Shown in pieces: positions 32,674 through 40,518 of a DNA stretch of 46,477 bases. How positions within the stretch are numbered: position 1 is the stretch's first letter; each line of letters opens with the position of its first letter. The notes beneath the pieces are model-generated. The model made no database searches. It was not told the origin of the DNA and worked only from the letters and a program-made list of their open reading frames with translations. The position numbers were made by a program, and so were the translations under genes. Origin of the DNA: Bacteroidales bacterium. GTDB taxonomy: Bacteria; Bacteroidota; Bacteroidia; Bacteroidales; UBA1402. The stretch is taken from contig JAFODP010000012.1 in the NCBI GenBank assembly GCA_017380635.1, forward strand, positions 1-46,477. Reading direction: 5' to 3'.

Positions 32674-34332
32674 TTATTTCATTAATTGTCCTTTTTTCTC
32701 GGTCAAAGTATCGTAATTGTTCGACAAATCGGTCCAATCGATTTTCTTCTTAGGATTGATACCATTGATATACTTTTCAATATTGGTATAACCGTCACCA
32801 TTACAATCCTTTACAGCATCCGAAGCATCTTTCGGATTCAAACCATATTTCTTTTCCCAAGCATCGGGCATACCATCCAAGTCGCTGTCTTTGTAAGGTT
32901 TACCTTTGTATTCAGGATAACCGCCCACTTGCGAAATATCGGTGATGATACCTTGTTTATAAGAATCGGCAGGCAAGCGACGATATTGGAACTGATAATA
33001 TTCTCTATTGTCGGCAGCTTTGTCGTAATATACTTCGTCGGTCTTAATTTGGTGGATAATACGTTGATCCACAATATCTCTCTTAGGATAAATAGCACCA
33101 CAATTTTCCATCACGAAATCGAAAGCTTCTTGCGCCGTCATAATGGTAACATGAGGCATAGGCTTCATTTCGGCAGAACGGATAAATTCCAAATCTTCCT
33201 TAGAATGATTCTGTTGAACACCGCCGTTCCAGTTGTCCTTAGTAACCGCTTCGTTGCCTTCTACAATATTGCCTTCCACATAAGCCCAATGAGGCGTACG
33301 ACCCTTGTTGTTAGCACGGAAAACACGATAAGCAATAGCTTCATCCTTAGGTGTTACAGGACCAGGTTTGAAATAGTTGTTGAATACATTATAAGAATAA
33401 CCTGCGCCATCGCCCGTACGATGATACCAATTGTAGATAACGTTATTCAGGTAGTTGAATTCTGCCGTCGACATAGAAGGATTACGACCGCAGTTGTTAG
33501 CCCAGATATTACGCGCGAAAGTATTGTTGATACCGCCAATGGTACTTCCGAAAGAGTGATTGTAGGTATCCAAAGCCTGAGCCGAAATGGTATTCTGAAT
33601 AGAAACGTTCACCGTCATAAGCTTGCGATCCTTGCTGCCATCTTCGGGATGATACATATAACGATAGAAAGAAATGTTTTCGTCCAAGCCCCAAGAAGTT
33701 GACAAGTGGTCGAGCATGATATTACCGATAGGATTACCTCCCAGACAGTCGTCGCGACGACCTACGTAGGTTTCACCACGACGGAAACGCACGTGACGAA
33801 TCACCACATCATGTGTATTTACCCAAACAGATTCACCGGCAATACAAACACCGTCGCCGGGAGCAGTCTGACCGGCAATGGTAAGATAGGGCGCACGGAT
33901 AATCACAGGCGTTTTCAAACGAATGATACCGGCTACATTGAACACAATAATACGGGCACCACCTTGTTCGCAAGCCCAACGGAAAGAACCTTCACCGCTA
34001 TCGTTCAAATTGGTAACGGTCAGCACTTTGCCGCCACGACCACCGGGCGTATACATTGCACCGCCTTCTGCACCGGGGAAGGCAGGAATATCAGCACGAA
34101 TCAAATCGTTGGGCTTCAATGCCAATTTTACATAAGGACGACCTTGCGCAGCTTCTGCTTCGATAATCGGCAAGGCAACAGCAAAAGCCGAATCGGAACT
34201 AGCCCAACATTTTTCCATCATTTTGTCTACGGCAGCCTGCACATCGGCGGGAACTGAAGGATACTGCGCTTTCATCGGGAAAGCCAGCAACATCATCGCC
34301 ATCAGCGAAATACCAAAAAATCTTCTCATCAT
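32674..34332 (-). CDS. Pectate lyase-like beta-helix protein with C-terminal EF-hand-like calcium motifs
   Basis: About 552 aa from the ATG pair at 34327-34332. The signal peptide is MMRRFFGISLMAMMLLAFPM, cleaved after KAQ. An in-frame extension further upstream is rejected because it would cross the TAACTTTG box at 34363-34370. The N-terminal block AFPGAEGGAMYTPGGRGGKV and the VTNLNDSGEGSFRWA motif mark the pectate lyase family often seen in Bacteroidota pectin loci. The beta-helix continues with RHVRFRRGETYVGRRDDCLG and HLSTSWGLDENIS. The C-terminus has DSDLDGMPDAWEKKYGLNP and DCNGDGYTNIEKYINGINP, two Asp-rich calcium loops like dockerin or thrombospondin type 3 repeats. There is no T9SS tag. 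glnA follows 4 nt after its stop, so the two are likely co-transcribed. Confidence 0.9.
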   Translation of the reverse strand: MMRRFFGISLMAMMLLAFPMKAQYPSVPADVQAAVDKMMEKCWASSDSAFAVALPIIEAEAAQGRPYVKLALKPNDLIRADIPAFPGAEGGAMYTPGGRGGKVLTVTNLNDSGEGSFRWACEQGGARIIVFNVAGIIRLKTPVIIRAPYLTIAGQTAPGDGVCIAGESVWVNTHDVVIRHVRFRRGETYVGRRDDCLGGNPIGNIMLDHLSTSWGLDENISFYRYMYHPEDGSKDRKLMTVNVSIQNTISAQALDTYNHSFGSTIGGINNTFARNIWANNCGRNPSMSTAEFNYLNNVIYNWYHRTGDGAGYSYNVFNNYFKPGPVTPKDEAIAYRVFRANNKGRTPHWAYVEGNIVEGNEAVTKDNWNGGVQQNHSKEDLEFIRSAEMKPMPHVTIMTAQEAFDFVMENCGAIYPKRDIVDQRIIHQIKTDEVYYDKAADNREYYQFQYRRLPADSYKQGIITDISQVGGYPEYKGKPYKDSDLDGMPDAWEKKYGLNPKDASDAVKDCNGDGYTNIEKYINGINPKKKIDWTDLSNNYDTLTEKKGQLMK

Positions 34333-34362
34333 TGAATTGTTAGTTTGATTACTATTTGTTAT

Positions 34363-34370
34363 CAAAGTTA
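34363..34370 (-). promoter_or_regulatory. -7 promoter element for pectate lyase-glnA
   Basis: Minus-strand TAACTTTG (TAnnTTTG), 30 nt upstream of the chosen pectate lyase start. No separate box is visible ahead of glnA. Confidence 0.6.
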
Positions 34371-34488
34371 TAATTGGCTTAAAAAGCTTGCTAAAGTACA
34401 ACGAAAACTACCAAAATAAAAGCATCAAGTACCAATAAATGTTAATAACCCGAATATCTTTTTTAAGCTTCTGCCAAACAAGATTTTA

Positions 34489-34671
34489 GACTATCTTTTT
34501 AAGAAGACAGGATGCGGCTCGTTCGAAGGGCAGGATGCGGCTCGGCATAAAAATTCAAGCAAGCTTGCTTTTTCTGCTCTCGCCTTTCACTATCTTTTCA
34601 GAAGACAGGATGCGGCTCGGCAAAAAATTCAAGCGAGCTTGCTTTTCTGCTCTCGCCTTTCACTATCTTTG
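34489..34671 (+). repeat. Duplicated 75-bp promoter-proximal repeat
   Basis: The 374-bp gap 34333-34706 has no gene. It holds 'caggatgcggctcg' three times (34508, 34531, 34606). The 75-bp unit 34531-34605 is repeated almost entirely at 34606-34673. Each copy includes an AAGC(A/G)AGCTTGCTT near-palindrome (perfect at 34557-34570) and ends in 'ctctcgcctttcactatcttt'. Only the last copy ends TATCTTTG, a perfect -7 box; the earlier two end TATCTTTT. So the repeat carries a promoter-like end, and only the gene-proximal copy is functional-looking. Confidence 0.8.
34664..34671 (+). promoter_or_regulatory. -7 promoter element for DUF4491-LRR genes
   Basis: TATCTTTG (TAnnTTTG), 35 nt upstream of the ATG at 34707, at the end of the last repeat copy. 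Confidence 0.65.
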
Positions 34672-34706
34672 CAACTCTTTTACACTAACTAAATCACTTT
34701 ATCAGG

Positions 34707-34991
34707 ATGAATTTTGCAGGAATTTTGGTGGGATTGGCCACTTTTCTTATCATCGGCATTTGCCACCCTATTGTCATCAAAGCCGAATATCATTATGGCA
34801 CCAAATCGTGGTGGGCTTTCGCATTGGCGGGCTTTATCTTTTTGGCTTTATCTCTGATTTGCAAGCATTTGGTTGCTTCTACTATTTTCGGTGTTGCCGC
34901 CTTCTCCGCCTTTTGGTCTATCCTGGAACTATTCGAACAGCAAAAACGCGTCGAAAAAGGCTGGTTTCCCCGCAATCCCAAAAAGAAATAA
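34707..34991 (+). CDS. DUF4491 family small membrane protein
   Basis: 94 aa. Three hydrophobic helices are visible: FAGILVGLATFLIIGICHPI (3-22), WWAFALAGFIFLALSLICKH (34-53) and LVASTIFGVAAFSAFWSILE (54-73). A cytoplasmic tail follows (LFEQQKRVEKGWFPRNPKKK). The order 'GxxxGxxTFxIIGxxHPxVIKxEYxxG' and the terminal KGWFPxNPKK are the hallmark of DUF4491, a family found in Bacteroidota and Firmicutes with no known function. It is 4 nt before the LRR gene. Confidence 0.88.
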   Translation: MNFAGILVGLATFLIIGICHPIVIKAEYHYGTKSWWAFALAGFIFLALSLICKHLVASTIFGVAAFSAFWSILELFEQQKRVEKGWFPRNPKKK

Positions 34992-34995
34992 ACAG

Positions 34996-36183
34996 ATGAA
35001 TAAGAAAATCACACTCTTGGTTATATTCTGTTGCTGCATAGCTGTACTTCAAGCCAAAAGTTTGGAGATCAAACTCACAAAGGCTGAAAGTTTATCAGAT
35101 TTCATTTCTGCGGAAGATATCAAAAGTACCACGCAACTCCACATCAGCGGCCCCATCGGAGGAAATGACATCAAACTGATTCGAGAAATGGCCGGTGGCG
35201 GTTTCAACGAAATGGAAAACACAGAAGGATGTCTGGAGCATCTAGATTTATCAAAAGCGCACATCGTTGAAAGCGAGCACCCCTACTATCGTATGGGAGA
35301 AGAGCTTTTCACCAAGAATAATTGCTTGGGGACATTTATGTTTTACAATTGCAGTCGTCTTACAAGCATTGTTCTACCGGACAACCTTGAAGCTATCGAA
35401 TATGCCGTTTTTTCTCATACGCAAATCGAATCAATTTTTATTCCCCAAAAAGTCAAACTAATAACAGAATCGTTCGAAGAGGCATCTCTTTTACAAGAAA
35501 TAATCATCGCAGATAGCAATCCATATTATCAATCTATTGATGGCGTAATTTTTTCCGAAGATTCAGATACGCTGCACATCTTTCCGAATGGAAGAACAGG
35601 AAATTACATCATTCCTAAAAATACCAAGCATATTGCACCCAATGCTTTCAGAGGATGCCACATAAATTATGTAGATATACCCGAAAGCATCACCGAGATT
35701 TCCGAAATGGCATTCTACAATTGCGACATTAAAGTTGTCAATATACCACAAGAAACCACAAAAATTGGGGAATCGGCATTTTCTGCCTGCAATCATCTAG
35801 AACGCATTTATATTCCATCCAACATCAAACGCATCGACTATCGGGCTTTTGCATTTCTACCCAAACTAAAAGAAGTATATATTTCCGCCACAAACCCACC
35901 CTCGTGCAATAATCCCTTTGAAGGAAGTCTCGGAGACAACAATCCTGTGCTATATATTCCCAATGGTTGTCTTGAAAATTATAGTCAGGCGTATGGATAT
36001 AATTTCGGTGCCTTTTCACGCATCAAGGAATACTGCACTACCAGCAACAGTTCCAACAAAACGAATCGATTTGCGTCTGAACAATTTTTCATCAATGGAT
36101 GGAAAGCCTTAGAACAATCCAAAGGATTATTGATACAAAGGCAATCCGATGGAAGATTTGTCAAGGTTTTAGTGCGACCATAA
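34996..36183 (+). CDS. BspA-type leucine-rich-repeat secreted protein
   Basis: 395 aa from the ATG at 34996 (an in-frame opening 41 codons upstream lies inside the DUF4491 gene and is rejected). The signal peptide is MNKKITLLVIFCCCIAVLQA. The body consists of LRR_5/BspA repeats of about 23 residues: LTSIVLPDNLEAIEYAVFSH, IESIFIPQKVKLITESFEEA, INYVDIPESITEISEMAFYN, IKVVNIPQETTKIGESAFSA and LERIYIPSNIKRIDYRAFAF. Such proteins are surface-exposed or secreted and bind host or dietary ligands in Treponema, Tannerella and Prevotella. The last 45 residues (FFINGWKALEQSKGLLIQ...FVKVLVRP) look like a divergent T9SS-type tail (inference). Confidence 0.88.
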   Translation: MNKKITLLVIFCCCIAVLQAKSLEIKLTKAESLSDFISAEDIKSTTQLHISGPIGGNDIKLIREMAGGGFNEMENTEGCLEHLDLSKAHIVESEHPYYRMGEELFTKNNCLGTFMFYNCSRLTSIVLPDNLEAIEYAVFSHTQIESIFIPQKVKLITESFEEASLLQEIIIADSNPYYQSIDGVIFSEDSDTLHIFPNGRTGNYIIPKNTKHIAPNAFRGCHINYVDIPESITEISEMAFYNCDIKVVNIPQETTKIGESAFSACNHLERIYIPSNIKRIDYRAFAFLPKLKEVYISATNPPSCNNPFEGSLGDNNPVLYIPNGCLENYSQAYGYNFGAFSRIKEYCTTSNSSNKTNRFASEQFFINGWKALEQSKGLLIQRQSDGRFVKVLVRP

Positions 36184-36301
36184 AGCAAGACGGAATGCGT
36201 TTGCAAATAATCAAATGGCATTTAAGTCTTGCGGACGGCTTCAAATATCATTTTCAATAAAAAAAATTAGCAATAATATTTGGTAGATTAAAAAAAAGCA
36301 G

Positions 36302-36309
36302 TACCTTTG
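36302..36309 (+). promoter_or_regulatory. -7 promoter element for tRNA-Lys
   Basis: TACCTTTG (TAnnTTTG) ends 29 nt before the tRNA 5' end; TTTGG at about 36281-36285 is a possible -33 element. Confidence 0.6.
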
Positions 36310-36338
36310 CAGCGCTTTTCAAGAAAGCAACAAGGTCA

Positions 36339-36414
36339 GATTCGCTAGCTCAGCAGGTAGAGCACATCCCTTTTAAGGATGGGGTCCTGGGTTCGAGCCC
36401 CAGGCGGATCACCA
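36339..36414 (+). tRNA. tRNA-Lys (anticodon TTT)
   Basis: 76 nt including an encoded CCA. The acceptor stem GATTCGC pairs with GCGGATC (one G-U). The D arm is GCTCAGCAGGTAGAGC. The anticodon stem CATCC/GGATG encloses loop CTTTTAA with anticodon TTT. The T arm is CTGGGTTCGAGCCCCAG, followed by discriminator A and CCA at 36412-36414. It reads AAA and AAG codons. It stands alone, with its own promoter and terminator. Confidence 0.96.
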
Positions 36415-36415
36415 G

Positions 36416-36451
36416 GAAGAGATTTCGGAAACGGAGTCTCTTCTTTTTTTT
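36416..36451 (+). terminator. Rho-independent terminator after tRNA-Lys
   Basis: Stem GAAGAGA (36416-36422) / TCTCTTC (36437-36443) followed by eight T. It starts one base after the CCA. Confidence 0.85.
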
Positions 36452-36564
36452 GTATCATTTCATCCTTTTTGCCTTACCCGCCCCATTTGCACTACAGCCC
36501 GTGTAGATGTTGCCAGATTTACCATGAGTACGCCTATTTGTTACATTATGTAGAATATATGCTT

Positions 36565-36572
36565 TATCTTTG
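36565..36572 (+). promoter_or_regulatory. -7 promoter element for the radical SAM gene
   Basis: TATCTTTG (TAnnTTTG), 36 nt upstream of the ATG at 36609. It overlaps an in-frame TTG at 36570, which rules that codon out as the start. Confidence 0.65.
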
Positions 36573-36608
36573 CAGGCTTTAATTTCCTTCCATCTATCCG
36601 AGAAAAAA

Positions 36609-37493
36609 ATGATTCAGCGCTGTTATTTGGAAATAACGAATATCTGCAACTTGGACTGCGCGTTCTGCGCCAAAACCAAGCGAACTAAAGCCCTTATGAG
36701 TGGCGAACAGTTTGAACAATTGACAGACAAATTGCAGGGCAAAATCCAATTTCTCTATTTCCATCTGATGGGCGAACCTTGTCTGCATCCGCAGCTGGCC
36801 GATTTTGTAACAAGAGCCAAAGAAAAAGGCTTCACGCCGGTCATTACCACCAACGGAACACGACTTTCGCAAAGGCAAGATTTGATAGCGGCCAAAGCCT
36901 ACAAAATTCAGATTTCGCTGCACGCGCACGAAGGCAATCTCGACGAAAAAATTTTGATGCAAAACACAGACAATGTATCGAGCGAAAATGCCGCTTTGGA
37001 CAATTACATTGAGCAGGTAGTTTGCTTTGCGAAAGCCGCTGCCCAACAAGGCACACTCATCATTCTGCGACTCTGGAACCAAGGCGGATACGAAAGTTTA
37101 AACGACAAGATTCTGCAATTATTGGCGCAACAATTGCCCCAGCCTTGGACCGAACGTCACGACGGATGGAAACTTTGCGAAAACATCTACCTGGAATACG
37201 ACCGCATTTTTCAGTGGCCCGATAGCGAAAGAGAAGCCCTGCCCGACCCGCAATTTTTCTGTTATGCCCTGCGCAACCAAATCGGCGTTCTGGTAGATGG
37301 CAGCGTGGTGCCTTGTTGCCTCGACCATGAAGGCGACATCGTTTTGGGTAATCTTTTTGAACAGGAATTGGAAGACATTCTTGCTTCTCCCCGCGCCCGC
37401 GCACTCTACGAGGCTTTCAGCCAACACCGGGCCGTAGAAGATCTTTGCTGCCGTTGCGGCTATGCCAAAATCAATAAGCAGTACCGACAATAA
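36609..37493 (+). CDS. Radical SAM/SPASM domain protein
   Basis: 294 aa. The cluster motif is CNLDCAFC (CxxxCxxC) within EITNICNLDCAFCAKTKR, near residue 15. The SAM-binding GEP motif follows in FHLMGEPCLHPQL, then PVITTNGTRL. The C-terminal part has VDGSVVPCCLDHEGDIVLGN and a final LCCRCGYAKIN, giving the Cys spacing of a SPASM auxiliary-cluster domain. Radical SAM/SPASM proteins modify peptides, proteins or small molecules; no precursor peptide gene is seen nearby, so the substrate is unknown. It may be a housekeeping-type 'radical SAM protein' common in Bacteroidales. It is flanked by tRNA-Lys and ettA, each with its own promoter. Confidence 0.9.
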   Translation: MIQRCYLEITNICNLDCAFCAKTKRTKALMSGEQFEQLTDKLQGKIQFLYFHLMGEPCLHPQLADFVTRAKEKGFTPVITTNGTRLSQRQDLIAAKAYKIQISLHAHEGNLDEKILMQNTDNVSSENAALDNYIEQVVCFAKAAAQQGTLIILRLWNQGGYESLNDKILQLLAQQLPQPWTERHDGWKLCENIYLEYDRIFQWPDSEREALPDPQFFCYALRNQIGVLVDGSVVPCCLDHEGDIVLGNLFEQELEDILASPRARALYEAFSQHRAVEDLCCRCGYAKINKQYRQ

Positions 37494-37530
37494 TCCTTCG
37501 CGGCCATTTGTTTCTAGGCTTGTCTTTTAT

Positions 37531-37538
37531 TACTTTTG
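37531..37538 (+). promoter_or_regulatory. -7 promoter element for ettA
   Basis: TACTTTTG (TAnnTTTG), 66 nt upstream of the ATG at 37605. Confidence 0.5.
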
Positions 37539-37604
37539 CAAAAGCGGGAAACAAGCCCCAAAAACAATCGAATCATTATATAAATAGCATATAGTCAAAC
37601 AATT

Positions 37605-39287
37605 ATGGCAGACGACAAGAAAATCATTTTCTCCATGGTGGGCGTCAGCAAACAATTTCCGCCCCACAAACAAGTATTGAAGGATATTTATCTTTCGTTT
37701 TTCTATGGCGCCAAAATCGGTATCATCGGTTTGAACGGCTCCGGTAAATCCACTTTGATGAAAATTATTGCCGGTATCGAAAAAGAATACCAAGGCGATG
37801 TGGTTTTCTCTCCGGGTTATTCCGTAGGTTATCTGGAACAGGAACCTCAGATGGACAACAGCAAAACCGTGAAGGAAGTGGTGATGGAAGGTGTTCAAAA
37901 CGTGGTAGATGCCTTGAACGAATACGAAGAAATCAACCAAAAATTCGGTTTGGAAGAATATTACAGCGATCCCGACAAAATGGATGCACTTTTTGCCCGT
38001 CAGGCTGAATTGCAGGATATTATCGACGCTACCGATGCCTGGAACCTGGACACTCGTCTGGAAAAGGCCATGTCTGCGCTCAATTGTCCGCCAGAAGATC
38101 AGAATGTAGCGACCCTTTCGGGTGGTGAACGCCGTCGTGTAGCGCTTTGCCGTTTGCTGCTTCAGGCTCCCGACGTGCTTTTGCTCGACGAACCTACCAA
38201 CCACCTCGATGCCGAATCTATCGACTGGTTGGAACAACATTTGCAACAATATCCCGGCACGGTGATTGCCGTTACCCACGACCGTTACTTCCTCGACCAC
38301 GTGGCCGGATGGATACTCGAATTGGACCGTGGCGAAGGTATTCCCTGGAAAGGCAATTACAGCTCTTGGCTCGATCAGAAAACCCAACGTATGGCACTCG
38401 AAGAAAAACAGGCCAGCAAGCGTCGTCGCACCTTGGAACGCGAGTTGGAATGGATTCGCATGGCGCCCAAGGCTCGTCAGGCCAAGGGTAAAGCTCGTCT
38501 GAATTCTTACGACCGTCTCTTGAACGAAGACCAAAAACAACGCGAAGAAAAATTGGAACTTTTCATTCCCAACGGTCCTCGTTTGGGCAACAAGGTTTTG
38601 GAAGCCACCAATTTGAGCAAATCTTTCGGCGAACGCTGCCTCATTCGCGACCTCAACTTCATGTTGCCTCCCAACGGCATTGTGGGTGTGATTGGTCCTA
38701 ATGGTGCGGGTAAAACCACTCTTTTCAAGATGATTATGGGCTTGGAACAACCCGACGGCGGCACCTTCGAAGTGGGCGAAACCGTTCGTATCGGCTATGT
38801 GGATCAGAGCCACGAAGCCATCAAGCCCGAAAAATCGGTGTACGAAATTGTTTCCGAAGGCAATGAATTTATTCGCGTAGGTGGCAAGGAAATCAATGCC
38901 CGCGCTTATTTGTCTCGTTTCAACTTTACCGGTGCCGACCAGGAAAAGAAAGCCGCCGTACTTTCCGGTGGTGAACGCAATCGTTTGCACTTGGCCCTCA
39001 ACCTGAAATCTGAATCGAACGTGCTCTTGCTCGACGAACCTACCAACGATATCGACGTGAACACCTTGCGTGCTTTGGAAGAAGGTTTGGAAAACTTTGC
39101 CGGTTGCGCAGTGGTTGTGAGCCACGACCGTTGGTTCCTCGACCGTATCTGTACGCACATCCTGGCTTTCGAGGGCGATGGCAATGTTTACTTCTTCGAA
39201 GGTGACTACTCTCAATACGAAGAAAACAAAAAAGCCCGTCTCGGCGACGAAGCCATCAAGAAAACCCGCTATCGTTCTTTGAGCTAA
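37605..39287 (+). CDS. ettA: Energy-dependent translational throttle protein EttA (ABC-F)
   Basis: 560 aa, matching EttA (about 555). It is a soluble tandem ABC protein that binds the ribosomal E site and gates translation according to the ATP/ADP ratio. The first ABC has GLNGSGKST, LSGGERRRVALCRLLL and LLLDEPTNHLDAES. The arm insertion follows the first Walker A region (about 95-140, EYEEINQKFGLEEYYSDPDK). The P-site tRNA-interaction motif lies between domains (KRRRTLERELEWIRMAPKAR, QAKGKARLNSYD). The second ABC has GPNGAGKTT, LSGGERNRLHLAL and LLDEPTNDIDVNT. It lacks the C-terminal coiled coil seen in Uup. A 588-codon antisense frame is a shadow of this strongly biased gene. Confidence 0.95.
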   Translation: MADDKKIIFSMVGVSKQFPPHKQVLKDIYLSFFYGAKIGIIGLNGSGKSTLMKIIAGIEKEYQGDVVFSPGYSVGYLEQEPQMDNSKTVKEVVMEGVQNVVDALNEYEEINQKFGLEEYYSDPDKMDALFARQAELQDIIDATDAWNLDTRLEKAMSALNCPPEDQNVATLSGGERRRVALCRLLLQAPDVLLLDEPTNHLDAESIDWLEQHLQQYPGTVIAVTHDRYFLDHVAGWILELDRGEGIPWKGNYSSWLDQKTQRMALEEKQASKRRRTLERELEWIRMAPKARQAKGKARLNSYDRLLNEDQKQREEKLELFIPNGPRLGNKVLEATNLSKSFGERCLIRDLNFMLPPNGIVGVIGPNGAGKTTLFKMIMGLEQPDGGTFEVGETVRIGYVDQSHEAIKPEKSVYEIVSEGNEFIRVGGKEINARAYLSRFNFTGADQEKKAAVLSGGERNRLHLALNLKSESNVLLLDEPTNDIDVNTLRALEEGLENFAGCAVVVSHDRWFLDRICTHILAFEGDGNVYFFEGDYSQYEENKKARLGDEAIKKTRYRSLS

Positions 39288-39393
39288 CAGCCGCATACTA
39301 TCGGATTTCTCATTTCAGCATTTCTGATTTTGATTTTCTGATTTCTGTTTCCGGTTTTTGCTTCCGATTTAGAATCGGACTTAATTGATAAAG

Positions 39394-39427
39394 GTGTCTG
39401 AGTGTAATCTCTCAGGCACTTTTTATT
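39394..39427 (+). terminator. Rho-independent terminator after ettA
   Basis: Stem GTGTCTGAG (39394-39402) / CTCAGGCAC (39411-39419), with one G-U pair, followed by TTTTTATTTT. It lies about 107 nt after the ettA stop. Confidence 0.75.
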
Positions 39428-39500
39428 TTCTCGCGATGGATTGGTTGATGAGATAATTACGAGTTCGCCTCGCTACGACCATTTCGAAAAAAAACATCCC

Positions 39501-39602
39501 TGCGCCTTCGCTCGCGGCTTTCAGTTGCTGCGTTGTCAATCCCTGCGTGTTCGCTCGCAGCTATTTCGATGAAAGTCAATCTTGCGTCTTCGCTCGCAGT
39601 TT
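39501..39602. repeat. Three ~40-bp spaced short repeats in the ettA-LPD3 gap
   Basis: The 436-bp gap 39288-39723 holds no gene I can support. Besides the terminator, it carries 'tgcgccttcgctcgcggctt' at 39501, 'tgcgtgttcgctcgcagcta' at 39544 and 'tgcgtcttcgctcgcagttt' at 39583. These are spaced 43 and 39 bp, and the first two are preceded by 'tccc'. A similar 'catccctgcg' occurs at 41149. The function is unknown; the spacers are not of constant sequence. Confidence 0.55.
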
Positions 39603-39694
39603 TCCGCTCGAAAGTTTAGAAAAATGAACAAGCAACTGTCGTTCTTTATGTTAATTTATTATTTCTAAATCAATAATTCTAACAAAATAGACAC

Positions 39695-39702
39695 TATCTT
39701 TG
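39695..39702 (+). promoter_or_regulatory. -7 promoter element for the LPD3-like gene
   Basis: TATCTTTG (TAnnTTTG), 21 nt upstream of the ATG at 39724. It overlaps an in-frame TTG at 39700, so the ATG is the start. Confidence 0.6.
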
Positions 39703-39723
39703 CGAAAGAAAAATGCCAATACC

Positions 39724-40491
39724 ATGAAAACAGATTTTGATTATTTGGACTCGCTGCGCGAAAAGATTTCGCGTGACTATCACGAAGCATATCAGATTGT
39801 TGCGCAGGCAAAATTGAATTACACTTATTTGAAGGCGCCCAACGGAAGGCCCACGAAATTGCGTCTTGAAGATTGGATTTTGGTTCGCACAAAGGCATTC
39901 AAAGAAAAATTCGGCGATTGGGAAACGGCCTACAAAAAACGATATCTTCTTTACCACGAAGCCGTGAAGCAACTTTCTGGAAATGAGTTTGAAAAGCAAG
40001 CGGGAAAGACGCTCACCGAACAAGTGTCCGAGCACTTTGCAAGCATCGGAGGACTGGCCCATTCCCCACTCTTTGGCGAAGTTGTTTTAGACCGTAAAGG
40101 CGCCGAGGATAGCTTTAGACATGGCGTAGGGAGAAGTAAAGCCATTGCGTTTGCAGCTGTCAAAGAAGTTATTGAAACAGGGATTCTCATTGATTATCAT
40201 GATAATCACAAAGGAAGAGGATACGACACTGCTGTTTTATCTGCGCCAATTGACATTCGGAAGGAAAGATTCATCTGTTACATAGTCGTGCACAGGAGAA
40301 AGAACTTCAATCGTTTTTATCTACATGAAGTATGGACAGAAAAAAGCCTCACAAGTGTACGGTCTAATGCTGTTCAACGACAGCCGTCCCACTTGCAAGG
40401 CACGGCAAAGGTACTGCAAGATATTGTTTGTGCAAGCACTTTGCCTGAAATTTTTTTCGACGAGAACGGAGAACCGCATTTGGAAGGGTGA
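39724..40491 (+). CDS. LPD3/BECR-like phage or polymorphic-toxin-type protein
   Basis: 255 aa, cytoplasmic, no signal peptide. Residues about 40-65 carry APNGRPTKLRLEDW then VRTKAFKEKFGDWE, a version of the '(T/R)xxFKxWFGDWE' linker found before C-terminal enzymatic modules in phage/ICE 'large polyvalent proteins'. Residues about 105-215 (LFGEVVLDRKGAEDSFRHGV, TGILIDYHDNHKGRGYD, FICYIVVHRRKNFNRFYLHE) fit LPD3, a BECR-fold domain (barnase-EndoU-ColicinE5/D-RelE-like) predicted to act on RNA. Here the module is a stand-alone gene with its own promoter instead of the tail of a giant protein. It is followed 27 nt later by a second nuclease-like module. An activity on RNA is inferred from the fold only. 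Confidence 0.75.
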   Translation: MKTDFDYLDSLREKISRDYHEAYQIVAQAKLNYTYLKAPNGRPTKLRLEDWILVRTKAFKEKFGDWETAYKKRYLLYHEAVKQLSGNEFEKQAGKTLTEQVSEHFASIGGLAHSPLFGEVVLDRKGAEDSFRHGVGRSKAIAFAAVKEVIETGILIDYHDNHKGRGYDTAVLSAPIDIRKERFICYIVVHRRKNFNRFYLHEVWTEKSLTSVRSNAVQRQPSHLQGTAKVLQDIVCASTLPEIFFDENGEPHLEG

Positions 40492-40518
40492 GAATAGAAA
40501 TAGTGCAAGCCTAATATC

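Noticed and set aside
34535..34706. Plus-strand ORF beginning MRLGIKIQASLLF in the DUF4491 leader
   Set aside because: It is a product of the 75-bp repeat and lies before the consensus -7 promoter box, so it would not be on the DUF4491 transcript.
36185..36232. GCAAGAC/GTCTTGC inverted repeat after the LRR gene as a terminator
   Set aside because: The loop is 34 nt and no T-run follows directly; pairing is probably accidental.
36570..36608. TTG-initiated extension of the radical SAM protein
   Set aside because: The TTG lies inside the TATCTTTG promoter element, and the conserved N-terminus begins after the ATG at 36609. The same logic rejects the TTG at 39700 for the LPD3-like gene.
37530..39296. 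588-codon open frame antisense to ettA
   Set aside because: It is a codon-bias shadow of a strongly expressed ABC-F gene; the plus-strand frame has all ABC motifs and the antisense translation resembles nothing.
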